Both the position numbers and the translations under genes were made by a program. Below, one piece after another: positions 1-12,419 of a DNA stretch of 64,000 nt. The notes below the pieces were generated by a model, which was not told where the DNA came from, ran no database searches, and saw only the letters and a list, made by a program, of their open reading frames with translations. The DNA lies in the NCBI GenBank assembly GCA_003586115.2, contig QVOM02000034.1:143813823-143877822 (forward strand), read 5' to 3'. This DNA comes from Salvator merianae (Eukaryota > Chordata > Lepidosauria > Squamata > Teiidae). Positions within the stretch are counted from its first letter, which is position 1; every line of letters begins with the position of its first letter.

Positions 1-320
1 CCAATCACAGCTAGCTGTGGAGCAGTAAATTCTGCTCCACAGCTTGACCAGGAGAACCTATCTTGCACCCGGGTGCAAATGCATGGCTGTGCTGCACACT
101 GCACCTGTGTCTGTGTGATTGTGCAATCATGCCTGTGTGTGCCTGCACAATCTGCAATGCTGCTGCTCACCATGGCAATGCTCAACCACTTCCCAGCCAC
201 TATCATGGCAAACTTCAGGAGTAAGATACTAGCATTTGCAGTGCCAATGCTAGTATCCTTCTGATATTCAAGACTAGAGACCCACAGTGTGGATGGTGTC
301 TGCAATGCATGGTGTTAGGT
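1..320 (+). mobile_element. Fragment of a CpG/GC-rich TIR element, cut by the window start
   Basis: A perfect 13-bp inverted repeat (13-25 with 32-44, loop of 6) opens the window. It is followed by sequence that resembles the inner part of the element at 58088-59049: a GTGGAGC..GCTCCACAGCT hairpin, then a GCTGTGC/TGCACAG stretch, CCATGGCAATG, and GCATTTGCAGTGCCAATGCT. The copy at 53255-53610 carries the same blocks on the other strand. This appears to be an old non-autonomous DNA transposon whose left end lies outside the window. The right end is not clear. No protein is suggested. Confidence 0.5.
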
Positions 321-467
321 GTGAAAACGCGTGCTTAAAATTACTTTAGCTTTATTTGTTTCTTCTTCTGTATCTGAAAAGATACAAACCTCTCAAGTAT
401 TGGTTGTTGATTGATACAAAAATGATACACAGGATATCAGAACAGAGTTCAGTCTCCCGCTCACAAC

Positions 468-1225
468 GGGCCTTTTCGCACTGAGGCAAGCAGAACGATC
501 TAATTAGGCTGCTTCAGGCCGGTGCAGATGAGGAGAGGTCCCTCCCATTCGCACTGATTTTAATTAAAACGTACCTGAAGCTGGTTGTCCTCTGCGTGAG
601 TGCGAACGCTCCGTCGCCCTGTTCATTTCCGCGCCTGCCGCTTCCGCCGGACGTCCCTCCCTCCCATGCTCGCGATCAGCGGAGCGCTCCGTCCCAGCGG
701 CGTCACTTCCGCGGCGACGGAAAAGAACTACGTATCGTACTCCGTAGTCAACGAGACTAAGACGGAGCTGAGATACGGAGCGGAGACGACGTGGGGATGA
801 AGCGGGGACGAAGTGGGTATGCAGTACAGTACAAAGTGGGCACGAAGCGGGGACGAAGCGGGGACGAAGTACAGAACACAGTGGGTATGAAGTACAATAC
901 GAAGTGGGTAAGAAGTACAGTACGAAGTCGGCGGCGGCTTCGTAGTGAGGAGCAGCGCATGCGGGAAATGACCACATCCGCCAACGTCAGAGCGACGGAC
1001 GGGAACCCCGAGACGAATGGAGTGCGAAAGCAGCATGCCCGATCCTTGCCCCATTGCGCAGGTTGGAATCAAGACAGGTAAGTACTTGTCTTGCCTTACC
1101 CAGCTTCGGGTTGGGTTCGGGTACGGAGTGGTTCGGTTCGGGTGAGGCGTGCGCCCGCAGCAGTGTGAAAGCTCCATTCCAGCTAATGCTTAAGAACGGT
1201 CTACCGCTACAGTGCGAAAAGGCCC
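468..1225 (+). mobile_element. Complete 758-bp non-autonomous TIR transposon with AAC target duplication
   Basis: The ends are perfect inverted repeats: GGGCCTTTTCGCACTG at 468-483 and its reverse complement at 1210-1225. The trinucleotide AAC lies immediately outside both ends (465-467 and 1226-1228), as expected of a 3-bp target-site duplication. The interior is CpG-rich, unlike the flanks, and has no long frame resembling a transposase. The copy at 58220-58785 shares both subterminal regions in the opposite orientation (AGCAGAACG.TCTAATTAG next to one end, TAGACCGTTCTT next to the other). A 3-bp duplication would fit PIF-Harbinger, some CMC families or Zator; I cannot choose. Confidence 0.8.
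799..934 (+). repeat. Tandem array of about twelve 11-12-bp GAAG-headed units
   Basis: Inside the 758-bp element, consecutive units begin with GAAG or a one-base variant and alternate between forms such as GAAGCGGGGAC, GAAGTGGGTAT and GAAGTACAGTAC. The array makes several overlapping open frames on both strands with repeated Arg/Pro/Tyr/Ser-rich words; these frames are by-products of the repeat, not genes. I did not notice the array in the related copy at 58220-58785, so it may have expanded in this copy or sub-family. Confidence 0.75.
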
Positions 1226-1228
1226 AAC

Positions 1229-3017
1229 ATCTTCACATTTGCTATCTGGGAGTGATATCCATTGTAGTCCAAATTGTCTGAGGGGGACACTTGTTTGGGA
1301 AATTTAATGAAAAGGAGAGATCTTCTGAATATATCTAGAGTCCCAGTTGGCAGGAAGGACGTTATGTCAGCTACCTCCTTCTGTTGAACAATCTTCAGCT
1401 ATGTCTCCATTGTGAACATACATAAGGCCTAAGAGCAGAAATCTCAGCAGCGCCATCTCTGTGGCTCCATTTTGGAGTGCGAAAGTGCCCAGTGATGGGA
1501 TGATTCAAGTGCTCTTTCAGAAATCACAAAATCACACATTTTGCACAAGGGTGCCTGAGACAGCAACCATGCCCTTCATGTGAGGGCTCCTCTGACTCCT
1601 TTGTTGGAGTGCATGCGTCTTCCCATAAGGCTGCACGTAGTAACATAGCAGTTTAGCCCATTGAAGATGCCCCAGGGATAAGTGGAAATGTAGCCTTCAT
1701 CATAGAAGGATAATGCTTAAATGGAGTGTATGAGTGGTCTGTATTTGTATAATCGCTTTCCAGAAGATTTGAACCTAATAGTGAACCTAATGATTTTAGC
1801 ATGCTGCGATTTCTATATTCCTACAAAGACAGAGAAATTAATAAAAATGCCATTCTTATCTGCGATTTCCTGGACTGTCAGACTATTGCTTCTGGCTAAG
1901 ACTGCAAGCTTCAGTGACATATATAGATGAGCAATGTCTATAGAGATGCAATCTCTTTCACTAAGAAGCATGGGGTATTAAGATGAGTAAGAAAATGTGA
2001 AAGAAGGAATTCATAACAATGCTTTTAAAAGTAAAGTCTCTGGTGTTCTCCAAGGGGGGGGGGGGAGACGGCTCAAATTTAAATACTTTGCAAATAATTT
2101 TTTCCTTTGTTTAATTCAAACAATAAATAGCCTACAATTACAATCACATTATTTCAAGCAATAAATACATAAAAGTGACAGATTAAATGTGATGAAATTG
2201 CAGTTGCTTCAGAAGAAATAATGGATGTCTTTTAATATGATGTGAGTGTATGCAAATGTCCCCAGTGAAAGTTTTTCTTTAGGCAGTTTTGCATGACTTC
2301 ACAGTCATTTGAGACAGTCTTATATGTAATATTAAATACATGTATATATGAATACAAAAGGAGTTTAGGGTATTGGGCAACCCCCATCCACAGATCAGGA
2401 TCAGAGACCAGCAGAAGTGAAACAAAGCTGCAGTTGGAAGCTGCAAATCGAGGTATGATTAGAGAACATCAAAGGAAAGCTGCAAATCATTCAGCAGTGA
2501 CATGGGCAAGAAGAAGATGGGGCTGCCTGACCAATGGTTCCATTACATGCCTCTTGGAAAAAAGAATATCTGGAACATGTTTTATTGCTTTCAAAGTTCC
2601 ACTTAAGGAAGACTTAAAAAAAAAAAAAAGACTGTCAATCAGAGACTCACCCCTCCTTGTCTTCCTCCTGGTCTTAATGAGGAGGATCACTGTGGCCATA
2701 TTACCTGGTGTAGATACTTTCCAGGATATCAAGAAATCAGCTTTAAACTAGAAACTTCAGGAATTGAAACTGGGATGTTCTAAATTCAAACCTGCCACTG
2801 AGTTCCACTCTTATAACTTCAGTCAACTGGAGACAGGCTCCATCCTGACTGAAGGCATTTAGTTCTATGCTGGCATTGATCTTGTACTGCAAACCATATG
2901 CAGAACTGAATGGCCCTTTTCAAAGCGTTTCACATTATTCCAGAGCACACAGTTTATGTGGAACAATCTGTTGTCCATTTGTGATGGATGGTGTGGAGAA
3001 CCAGGAAGCCTCAAATG

Positions 3018-3018
<1 letters not shown>
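1229..3018. other. No gene recognised
   Basis: AT-rich DNA with a 12-base G run at 2054-2065 and an A run near 2617-2629. The longest frame (2293-2751, + strand) has no recognisable motif. Confidence 0.6.

Positions 3019-3055
<37 letters not shown>
3019..3055. repeat. (TG)n microsatellite
   Basis: An uninterrupted 37-base TG run. Open frames across it translate to alternating Cys-Val or His-Thr and are artefacts. Confidence 0.97.
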
Positions 3056-3059
<4 letters not shown>

Positions 3060-4568
3060 CATTACAAAAAGATAGAAATAGGAGTACCCAAGGCAGCTGT
3101 AAGTGATAAACAGCAAAAGAGGAAAATGTTATTTCTGGTGGAAGCCTGTTACTTTGCATACCAAAGGTACAATTTAATTGCCTTCTCAGAGTGCATCCCA
3201 GAAGTTACAGAATAGATTGGTTATCTGTGTTCAACAGTGGAGATGGAGTTCTGAATTCAGAGAGGGAGCTCTGAATTCAGAGAGGGAGCTTTTCCTCACT
3301 CCTGCTAAAGCCTCTGATGTCCTGAATCAACAGATATCAGAACTCTTGATGTCAGCAAGGGAGCAAAAGAAGATATGATAAAAAAGAGTTAGGAAGTGTC
3401 TGTGATCCCAAGGCATCCATGTTGTAGAAATTGAGAGGTGTTTCTTAATGTGTCTAAATGTCTCTGTTTCCAAAAGGAGAATGAAAAAATAAAAACAGAA
3501 ATGAAACAGAGATAAAGTTCAGAGGCAAAGGCTCTGGACAGGGTGCCTTTGATTTTATTCCTCCACCTTAGGGCTGCATCTTTTGCTTACTGTGAGCCAT
3601 CTGTAACTGTCAGCTTGCTGCAGTTATCAAAGGAGGCCTAGTGGATCACAGCTAGACCTGTCAGCATAATTAAATTACTGCTTAGCTACTAAGTAGGAGA
3701 ATATTACAGACTGGGTTTGATTCAGTTGCTCCTCACTGGCTCAAATGTGTAAATGAGCTGGCAGTTGTAGAGATTAGTGTAGGTTGTTGGTCAAAGGAAC
3801 CTGTCTGACTTTGCAAAAAAATAGCAGCTACAGCTTGTCTGGGCCCAGGGCCATCAGTCAAAGCAGTTGAGAAAAAGAAGATTCTGCGAATTCAGTGGCA
3901 AAACCTAAGTAAGAAGAGGGAATCACTGAACTGGTGGGTGGGGCAGGATCTCAGAGGCTGCATTCACCCAGATTTTTAAATACCAGCGCAAAAGTAGCTT
4001 AGAGGATGCTAGTGTTCCCATTCCATCTCTCATCCACATTTAAGGCAATAGAATCACTTTGGAACACTAATGTGACAGCTTACCAGCAAGAAGCTGCTAT
4101 TGAACCACTGCAAGTGGGCCACACTACCAGAATAAAGTCTGTTTAAGGCCAAAATGACAATTCAGTCTGGTTTTGGCAAGTTCAGATACAGATCTGACTC
4201 AATTCATCTTTCTCTGTTCAGACACAGTGTTGAGGACTGTACAATACTTTTGTGGGTGGGACTTAGGAAGGATCTCCCTTTCTCTCTTGCCCAATGTCTG
4301 AGCTTGTGGACATTCTAGAGGGGTGCCCCCCACTTCCTCCTTACATCACTTTACAACTGACAGCTGGCTAGCCTTGAGAAAAGAAAAGAAAGCCTCAATC
4401 TTTCCTCCCTCTCTCTCTTTTTAAAGGCTGTAAGTGTGCAATTACAAAGCTTTGCCTCTTCTGCCCTGGGGAGGGGGGGCTCTCCTGCCTGTAACAGGGG
4501 AATAAAACAAATCTGCTCCACTCTTTATGATTCACCAGCTATTGTCTGAATAGTTCTTGTCTTGCTTG
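3056..4568. other. No gene recognised
   Basis: Unassigned sequence. It contains an exact short tandem duplication at about 3248-3289 (unit CTGAATTCAGAGAGGGAGCT, itself carrying the palindrome CTGAATTCAG). Confidence 0.55.
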
Positions 4569-4569
4569 G

Positions 4570-4603
<34 letters not shown>
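4569..4603. repeat. (GT)n followed by (ATGT)n microsatellite
   Basis: About 24 bases of GT followed by two to three ATGT units. A four-fold CAGC/CCAG run follows at about 4631-4646. Confidence 0.95.
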
Positions 4604-7599
4604 GGTGGGAGAGAAATACAAAGACAGAAAGCCAGCCAGCCAGCCACTGAGTGTCTTCGAAACTGCCAGAGCATCCTGGAGGACTTCTGTTTATCCTTGC
4701 AGTCCCAGACCTGCAAAAGCAGTTCAGTCCCGTGCTGGCCACCTCCTTCCCTGCCTCTGCCACAGCTCACCCAGAGTTGCCTGAGCACTCCACAAAATGA
4801 CCCAGCTATGGACAATTTAAAAGTAGTCCACAAGCTGACCAGCAGTGGCTGGATCACTCCTGGGATGGTGGATCTGCACCTCTTCTGGCAGCTGCATGGG
4901 GAGGGGACTGCCTGACAGTGGCTGCAAAGTCTTTAGCAGGTTCCCAATCACAGTGGCAATGTCCAATCTTGTACTGGATGCCGGCTTGGATTTTGCCATG
5001 GTGATCTAGATGGGTCAGTCACACTGCAAGCACTGCTGGGCAGGTGTGGGGTAAGTCCAGTGCACACGGTGTGAATGGTCACCAGCACGCTTCAATCTGA
5101 CCAGCCTGGTATGGTATTGTTATATCATACCAGTCAGGTGAGTGCAAATCCAGCCAAATTCTTTATCTGTAGAAAGAAGAAAGTTTTACTTACTGGATTC
5201 CACCTACCCATATACCCCTCCAATAAGGGGAGATGAACAATTTTTTCCAATAAAAATCCAGCCATAAATCTGTGAACTATCTTCTCCTTCTTTTCTGCTC
5301 ACCATGAAAATCAGTTTCACAAGTTAACTGGGATGATCATTTCAGGGCCATGTATCATTGAGAACATAAGAACTGTATCCAGGCCCGAAGTTACCCAGAG
5401 TTCAGTGCCACATTTACACAAAAGTGTCTGTATAATACCAAGTTATTGGTCTTTGTTTTGTTTCAGTTTAATTGGGATTTTCCCGTACTGCACTGAAGAA
5501 CCTGTGGGAAACTACCGGATTGCCTCCACATGCATGCACCCCAGAAGAATTTAGCTGTATTATTCCAGCATTCTAAGTCTTGCGAAAGCCAATCAGATGC
5601 TCAAAGGGAACCCTTGGGCAGGACAGAAACACAACATCCCTTGTCTGTTGCTCTCCAATATCTGTACACAGGGCAATAGTGCCTCTGCACCTGGATGACT
5701 ACAAGACCCATCATGATCAGGAGGTACTAACATCCCTCTCTTCCAAAATATTTTCACTAAGCCCCTTATAACATCATGTAACATCCCCTATGATAAGCTA
5801 TAAAACAGCACAATAATATTTGGTAAAATCATGTAAGCCTTGTCTAGAGGTTGCATCCAAATGAGCATTCTTTTCCATGCAAAGGCTGCTCCCTTTATTT
5901 AAAATGCTGTTAAATAGTAATGTAATTTCTGAAACCCATAAGTTTTAATGCGTGTGAACTGCCTTGCAAATTTTCTCCTGGTTTCACACTAGATAGCAAG
6001 TTCCCTCAGGTTCAGTGCTTAGTAATTGTGCTGTTAGTCTTCTCTCTCCAAACCCACAGAGATTGTGCAATTGTTTAAGTGAGGGCACTGGTGGGGGGTG
6101 GAATGTGGCAATGTCTTGTTAGGAAAGGGATGTAATCTGCAGTCGATGTTGTGATTAAATGTAAATATTATTCATGGCCTGTAACACAGGCTTTCCCTAG
6201 TGGTTTTATAGCTTGGGATTCATTGGTCTTCTGCCGCTGAGCTACATTGCTAGCTAAATATATCATCTGGATTTGAAGTGCTTAACATATTCTAGATGGA
6301 TGGAATGTATGGATCAGCAAGGCTGGAAATCATTTATCTTTTAAATTATCAAAAATATTCTTCCCATCATGTCTACCTTTGGGTGTTATATCTAGGTTAT
6401 TGGATACTCCATAGAAAACTACCTATAGTGTGTGTGGTTTTTGGGGGGATTTTCTCAAGTGTCTAGTGTTGTTGGTTTTTTTAATGGCTATTGCCTTGGT
6501 AAGATAAATTATCATAGAAAACTTATTTTATTTTTCCTGAGAGGTAGGATGACTTCTGGCAGCAGTTCCAGAATCTCTACTGGATACTACTGGATTTATT
6601 TTGCATTCCAGGAACTATCAGTGTCCTGGGTCCAAACTTTCACATCACTTTATTACATCCAAATATTTGACCATAGTTCCACTGAATGTTTAACACAACA
6701 CTCTGACACATCTATAACCACTTTTCTTTCCTGTATCCCTTCCTTTTTTACAACAGAGCAAGACATTTTGCTTGCGTTCATCCCAGTTGCTATGGGAAAG
6801 AAGTGGCATCTGGTTTCAGAGCAACCCCATTTGTAAAAACTGAAGAACAGCAGCAACAACAAATGCATAATTCTTTTGTTTGCCTGTGACTAACATTTAT
6901 CCCTCAAGGAAAGAATACAAAAGTTGAGTCATACACACAAACTAGTTCTTTGATGCTTTTCAGTGCAGTACACTATCTCCCAATTATTCTGGGCAATATG
7001 GAATCCAGGAGAAGATTAAACATACTCAAACTACCCGCTTTGGTCTGTTTTGCCCTTTTTTGAGTTTTATAGTCACTTGCTCAGAAAGAGTGAGGTCCAT
7101 TCCACACTGAAATGGAGTGGGTTAGAATTGTCTGCATGTTAAGAGCACCAGGCTCTCAAAGCAGGATCTTATAGTAAAAAGCTTTTAAAAGGACCAAATC
7201 ACCCAAGTGAACTATTAAATAAAAGACAGACAGCACAAAACCTTCCCAGAAACAGTACTCTTCAAAACCAAATAAAACACTTTATCAGTGTACAAAAAAA
7301 CAAACCCAAAGCAGCTTAAAATAGCAGAAACATTGGATTGACAGGTAGCTGACCCCATCCTGTCTGACAGTAAGAAGAACAAGATAAAGAGTGCAATGCT
7401 AGGGATTCACCTGGTAGAAGCTGCATTGAAGAGACCTATACAGAGTTCTACTTAATTTATCTGGTCTGTTAAGCACAATTTTGACAACTGGATTAATGGA
7501 TAAGCTATAGGGAAGACAAAGGAACCTGAATCTCAATTGATCTAATCTTGGGGAGCCCTAGACAATCAAGGGGAATATGGATGTCTCACCCTGTAATAC
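4604..7599. other. No gene recognised
   Basis: Unassigned AT-rich DNA. On the minus strand around 6190-6250 there is a weak resemblance to the box A part of a tRNA-derived SINE (GTAGCTCAGCGGCAGAA), but no convincing box B, so I do not call a SINE here. Confidence 0.5.
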
Positions 7600-7602
7600 A
7601 TT

Positions 7603-7744
7603 GGGCCTTTCTGCACTTTCTACCTTAGAATGGTATAATTATAGTCCAACTGCTCCTGATATAGCTGTGGAGTGCTTCACAGCTGTACCAGGAGCAGCTG
7701 GACTATAATAACCCCATTCTAAGGTAGAAAGTGCAGAAAGGCCC
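7603..7744. mobile_element. 142-bp foldback (palindromic) MITE with ATT target duplication
   Basis: The outer 31 bases at each end (7603-7633 and 7714-7744) are perfect reverse complements starting GGGCCTTTCTGCACTTT. The inner arms continue the complementarity with few mismatches (TATAGTCC.GCTGCTCC..) almost to the centre near GTGGAGTGCTTCAC. The trinucleotide ATT flanks both sides (7600-7602, 7745-7747). The terminal sequence matches the longer elements at 468-1225 and 58088-59049, so this is probably a short internally deleted member of that group. Being a near-complete palindrome, its transcript would form one long hairpin. Confidence 0.85.
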
Positions 7745-7747
7745 ATT

Positions 7748-9064
7748 GCTTTGTCCTGCAAGGTCTTAATTGGTGAGGAGCCTGCAAAGCTGTAGCTCAG
7801 GCAAAAGTCCTTGTAAATGAAGCCAGGAATCAGCAAAAGGATCCATGAAGGTAAATACTCCAGTCCAGATAGGAGGACTGCCCTCAAACTGAGCCAGAAC
7901 AGAATCAGGAAGCAGCTGGGTGAGAGATTCAAAAGCAGCAAACGGGCAAGCAATCCCAGAGGGAAGTTTCTGATGGCTGAGGTGTTGCATGGAGAGGGTA
8001 GATGATAGAGGGCACCGTTTTGGATTATCTGGAAATTCCATTTTCATATGAACCAAAGGGGGTGGGGGGTAACCTGTACTCAAGACTCAGCACATGGACA
8101 AACAATCACATGCAGGTAATACTTTCCTATGGAAGGGGAGGGGGTTCCTTATACATCAGAAAGGGGCTGTGTGCAATGATGTGCTTATGCAATATCACAG
8201 ACATGGCCGCTGACTCTGAAGGTTGTGTCCATCGCTTGAAGGCAACACAGTCATTGAGGCCAGGAACCAAGGTTCCTAACCTTCATTACTACTCTCTCTG
8301 TGTGTTTTTGTGTGTGTGTTTGGGTAGTACACTGACTTCTGGTGCCACTTCCAGCTGTGCTTCCTTGTGCACTGCTGGAATGGGTCCCACATAGTATTCC
8401 AGCCTGCATGGGTGTGTTATCTGCATGGCCTTTGTAATTTAGAATACAATCCCTGGTCTGTTTGTGAACCTCTTTAAAGGTCATATCCTAGTGCATCATT
8501 TTGTCCCTGTCATGACCATCCTTGGATATGCCCTTCAGTCAGGTTCATGATGTGATACTTCCACAGTGTCCCTTTAAAAAACAAAGTAAATCTTTTGCCT
8601 AATCTTTTACTGGTTTGTGAGATAGTTTGACAGTGTGACGGGCTGTGTGTCAATTAAACAGTAAAATGGAATAACACAAAAGTGTTATTTAAAACAAAAT
8701 TTTATAGAAGAAAAATTGTACAGAAAAAAACAACAGTAAAATGGTTTCAGGGCCTAATTATATATATATGATGTATGAAGTTAAGAATAAGATTGATAGA
8801 AGATTCTAATAATAAAAATCACTCTTCTCTGTACCAGTCAGTTTTTCTTGACTGTCTTTCATGCCTGAATACTGACAGTTTTACATACCTGATCCTGTTT
8901 CTTTTAGAATAACGAACCAGCTAACTCTTACTAGTCATTAACAATTAAACCTCACTCAAAATCTCAAAAACAACTCTTCTAACTCAGCTAATCCAGATCA
9001 CACAATCTGCTGATACTGATCTTGCTCCCCAAACAGCACTGAAGCTCACAGGGAGCACAATAAG
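7748..9064. other. No gene recognised
   Basis: Unassigned sequence. A frame at 8002-8394 (+) is open but shows no domain or coding-like composition. The stretch from about 8580 to 8830 is very AT-rich. Confidence 0.5.
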
Positions 9065-9322
9065 GCCCACCACCAAAATAGGTCACCCATGGTCCTAGTA
9101 TGCCAGTACACCTTGTTATTGAGTTCTACCAGTATTCTGGACCAGAAGCAGACCAGGAGCCCATTTTGGGCTTCCTGATCTGGAATATACTCTATCATAT
9201 GTAAACAGAGGATACCAGAGGAGATGGGGCCTTTCTAGTTTGTACAACCATGTGAACAAAGAGGCCCAGAAGAGGAATATGGTGCCAACAGATCAGGAAG
9301 TAAGGTAACCGCAGAAAGGCCC
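9065..9322. mobile_element. Degenerate TIR-type repeat (CCATGG..GTAYACC family)
   Basis: The right end reads GCAGAAAGGCCC (to 9322), matching the TIR of the 7603-7744 element, and a second GGGCCTTTCT motif in the opposite orientation starts at 9237. The left part carries the words AAAATAGGTCACCCATGG and CCAGTACACC, also seen in the repeats near 22690, 27660, 35720 and 59900. Boundaries and flanking duplications are not clear, so this may be two overlapping old copies. Confidence 0.4.
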
Positions 9323-12300
9323 TATGACTCCGAAGGTATTAGTGCCTTTGCACAATACCATGGCACATGAGTCACAGCGGAAGTTTCTCAGCTTTGTGAA
9401 CAGCTGAGATGAACTATGACTATGCCAGATAAAGGATTTGATGACTGCAACATGGTCATCAACAACAATAATGTTATGTTATATAAGCTTTTATGCAGAG
9501 CTAAGTTGGGAACTCTAGCTACAGTTGATAAACTTAAACTAAGACTGTAGTTGCAATCACACACATGTTCAATGTCATCTTCAAGATGAATTGTAGACAC
9601 GAGGAACAGACTGAAAACAAAACAAAACAAAACACCTCCTCACCCCTTCTCTAAATTTGTAATTATGTGACTTTTCCACACACCGGAAAGAACAACTCTC
9701 AGGTCGATCCACTGCTTAGGTTGGGTTGAGGCTAGCCAATGGAAACAGCTGCTACAGATATCTGACCAATCAGCCACAGGCAGAAAAATTCCCAGGGGCT
9801 GCAGCTAACAATCCTCCATGAAGAAAATTCCCTCCCACGCTTTATGCCAAGGATAGCAGCTGTATGCAGCACAGGCTATCCAGCTTCCCAGATTTTTTAA
9901 GAACAGTCAAAATACTCTCCTTAAACTCTAAAGGGGAAAGGAGAAAAATCTGTCTATCTCGCCTTCCCTCACAGCCTACATCAATTCAAAAGATAAAGGG
10001 TTTTTGTTTTTTGTTTTTTCCTTTAGGAAAGGCAAGAGTTTAATGCATCTTCAGCTCCTGCTGCCTGCTTGCACCTACACCCCAGTCACGCCAACTATGC
10101 CTTTCTTGGAATCATAAGAACCTCCCAAGGGTCAAAAAAATCCTATAAAGCATTTTATTTGCTTCTAGTCCCTTCCTTTCTCTTTTCATTTCATTCCAAG
10201 AAATGTAAAATTATTACTTAAATTCTCCAGAAAATGGGAGTTAAGTGGAGAACTGTATTAACACAGAGGCAGGGAACCAATCCAGTAGCCAATCAGTGGG
10301 TAGCACCTCTTGCAGTCATGATAGGTTGCTTGTTGAATGTGAACAGACTGATCTTTGGGTGAGCTTTGACTTGTATATTCAAGGCTGCATCCAGACAGGT
10401 TCAAAACCCCGTAATTTCATAATTACACCTGATTTGCCCAGCTTGATCACAATACAGTTCTGGAATAGAGACCCAATTTATCAGATTATTGTTATTCTGA
10501 TAAAATAACTATCATAGCAGAATATCCTGTTTTTCTGTAATTACAGCTTTGTCTGGATTACTGTGACAAGAACTAGTGATACTTCTGTGTGATAGTTTGG
10601 TATATGAGCTGTTGCCACCCAGAAGGACTGTGCATAATGTTGTCGGTGAATCAATGTTTTTGATTCACATTAGCCCAGTCAAACTCAAATTGCACCACAC
10701 CCCTATATGGGGGAAATATTTCTCATGGGAGCTTGTTTACCACAACATGCAGCAATGTTCCATCAAAACAAAAAGTAACTGACCAAGCCATAGCCTAGAA
10801 AAGAAACTAGACCAGTGTAGTGGTTTCCAAGGTGAAAGACAAAAGATGTCAGCAGCAGAAGATAAAAAACTAAATTCAACCATCAATGCTATTTAAGAAA
10901 AAAACAACACCACATAAATAGGATGAAAGAACAATACATCCATCATTTGAAAAAGCACACATTTCTTCTAAATTTACCAAATGCAAATACATTTAAAAAT
11001 ATGCTTCATCTTAATATTATTATTTATATTTATTTTTAAAATACAAAAAACAATCCTGCTCCAATTACAAAGTCACTCAGGAGTTAAGGCACCACATAAA
11101 GGGCAGGAATAAGTGTGCTGAGGATTCATAAGAAGTCAATAATAATTAGTGGGAGGGAATACAGACTGACCAATAGTTACTGAGTGAGAATGGGGGCTCT
11201 CAGTGAAAAAAGCCAAAATGTGATATGTCAGTAACATGCATGAGCAACACGCTGTAATTTCAGTAACATAATAATCCGGTAAATTGGTAAATAGCAGAAA
11301 ATGTAAACAATATATGGAGGGAGCCCCAGATAAATGTATGGAAAGCTTTGTGTGTGTGTGCCTGGGAATTGTGTGCTCATTCTTATTGAAACCATTTTAA
11401 AAATCCCAGTAGGGTCATACCCACAGTCTCCAAAACACAGTAAAGGAACTGTGAACAGGTCCTCAGGGCAGCTGGTTTCCCTTGGAAATAATGGAAAATG
11501 CCCTCGATTAAGATACCTTTGTTGCGTAATGGAGACAGCCTAGCATTCAAATCTACAAGGGAATGAAGACTGTATCTCTCTCTTTCATTTCTTGAAGCCA
11601 GGCTATGGAACTGTGACATTAATTGGAACTCACAAATATTAAATATATTGAAGTCCTCTTTGCTGAACTGTAGTGTTATAAGAAATATTTTTTTCCCAAG
11701 TACTGTGCCTAAAAACAATTTGTTGTTAGCATAAAAACCTTTGGTTTCTTACATGACCAGTACAGAAAAGCTTTAGTTGAGATGGAAGATTTCAGGGAAA
11801 AACAAAAGCATAAACGACTTATCTCTTAATCCTAAAATCATAACTATCAATTTTATATCATGTAATGGCAAGGACGCATTAAGGAACACTTTGTTATTTA
11901 ATGGTAGTTGAGAATCTACTCAAGCATTTAAAAGGAAGCTTTTAATCTGAGACTATAAGAGTATCCCTCAACAGATCAAAGCCATTATTCAAATAATTAT
12001 ACCCTTTTATGCTTGGAAATTTGATTTATCTTTCCTTCCATTTTATCTTGTTTGATATCAAGTTATAAAAAGCATGTCAACTTAAACCTATCCTGCCCAG
12101 CTGAAGGAGCTCCACATAGTCAGAAATGCTACGCTTTTGCTCTATACATGGACAAGATTTAAAAACACCTAATAAGACCATATGTAGGACAAGAAAGCAG
12201 TAACAAAGCCGTGCAAGAAAGGATAATAATAAAATAAAGGATAGGGCTTCCCTTTCTGATAACAAAACAAGTGAGTAACCAAGAATCATTATTAGTGATG

Positions 12301-12419
12301 AGAGAGATGGGTTATTGATATCCTCTAGGCATTTTGTCCTGCAGAAATTGAGTATTAGATCGGATTGTTTTGACAATTTGTTTTTTATAGATGAGGATGG
12401 GGCACAGAGGGCAAGCTAA
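9323..12419. other. No gene recognised
   Basis: AT-rich unassigned DNA with short T/A runs (for example (GTTTT)n near 10000-10020 and AAACAAAACAAAAC at 9616-9632). Minus-strand frames at 11383-11718 and 12077-12376 are open over about 100 codons, but I recognise no family in them. Confidence 0.45.

Noticed and set aside
564..1177. Long overlapping frames on both strands with repeated Arg/Pro/Ser/Tyr-rich words
   Set aside because: They follow the 11-12-bp tandem array and the CpG-rich transposon; all frames are open because of the repeat, and no domain is present.
2865..3215. Frames with (His-Thr)n or (Cys-Val)n
   Set aside because: Direct translation of the TG microsatellite.
6190..6250. 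tRNA gene or SINE on the minus strand
   Set aside because: Only a box A-like word is present; no box B, no stem complementarity of a tRNA.
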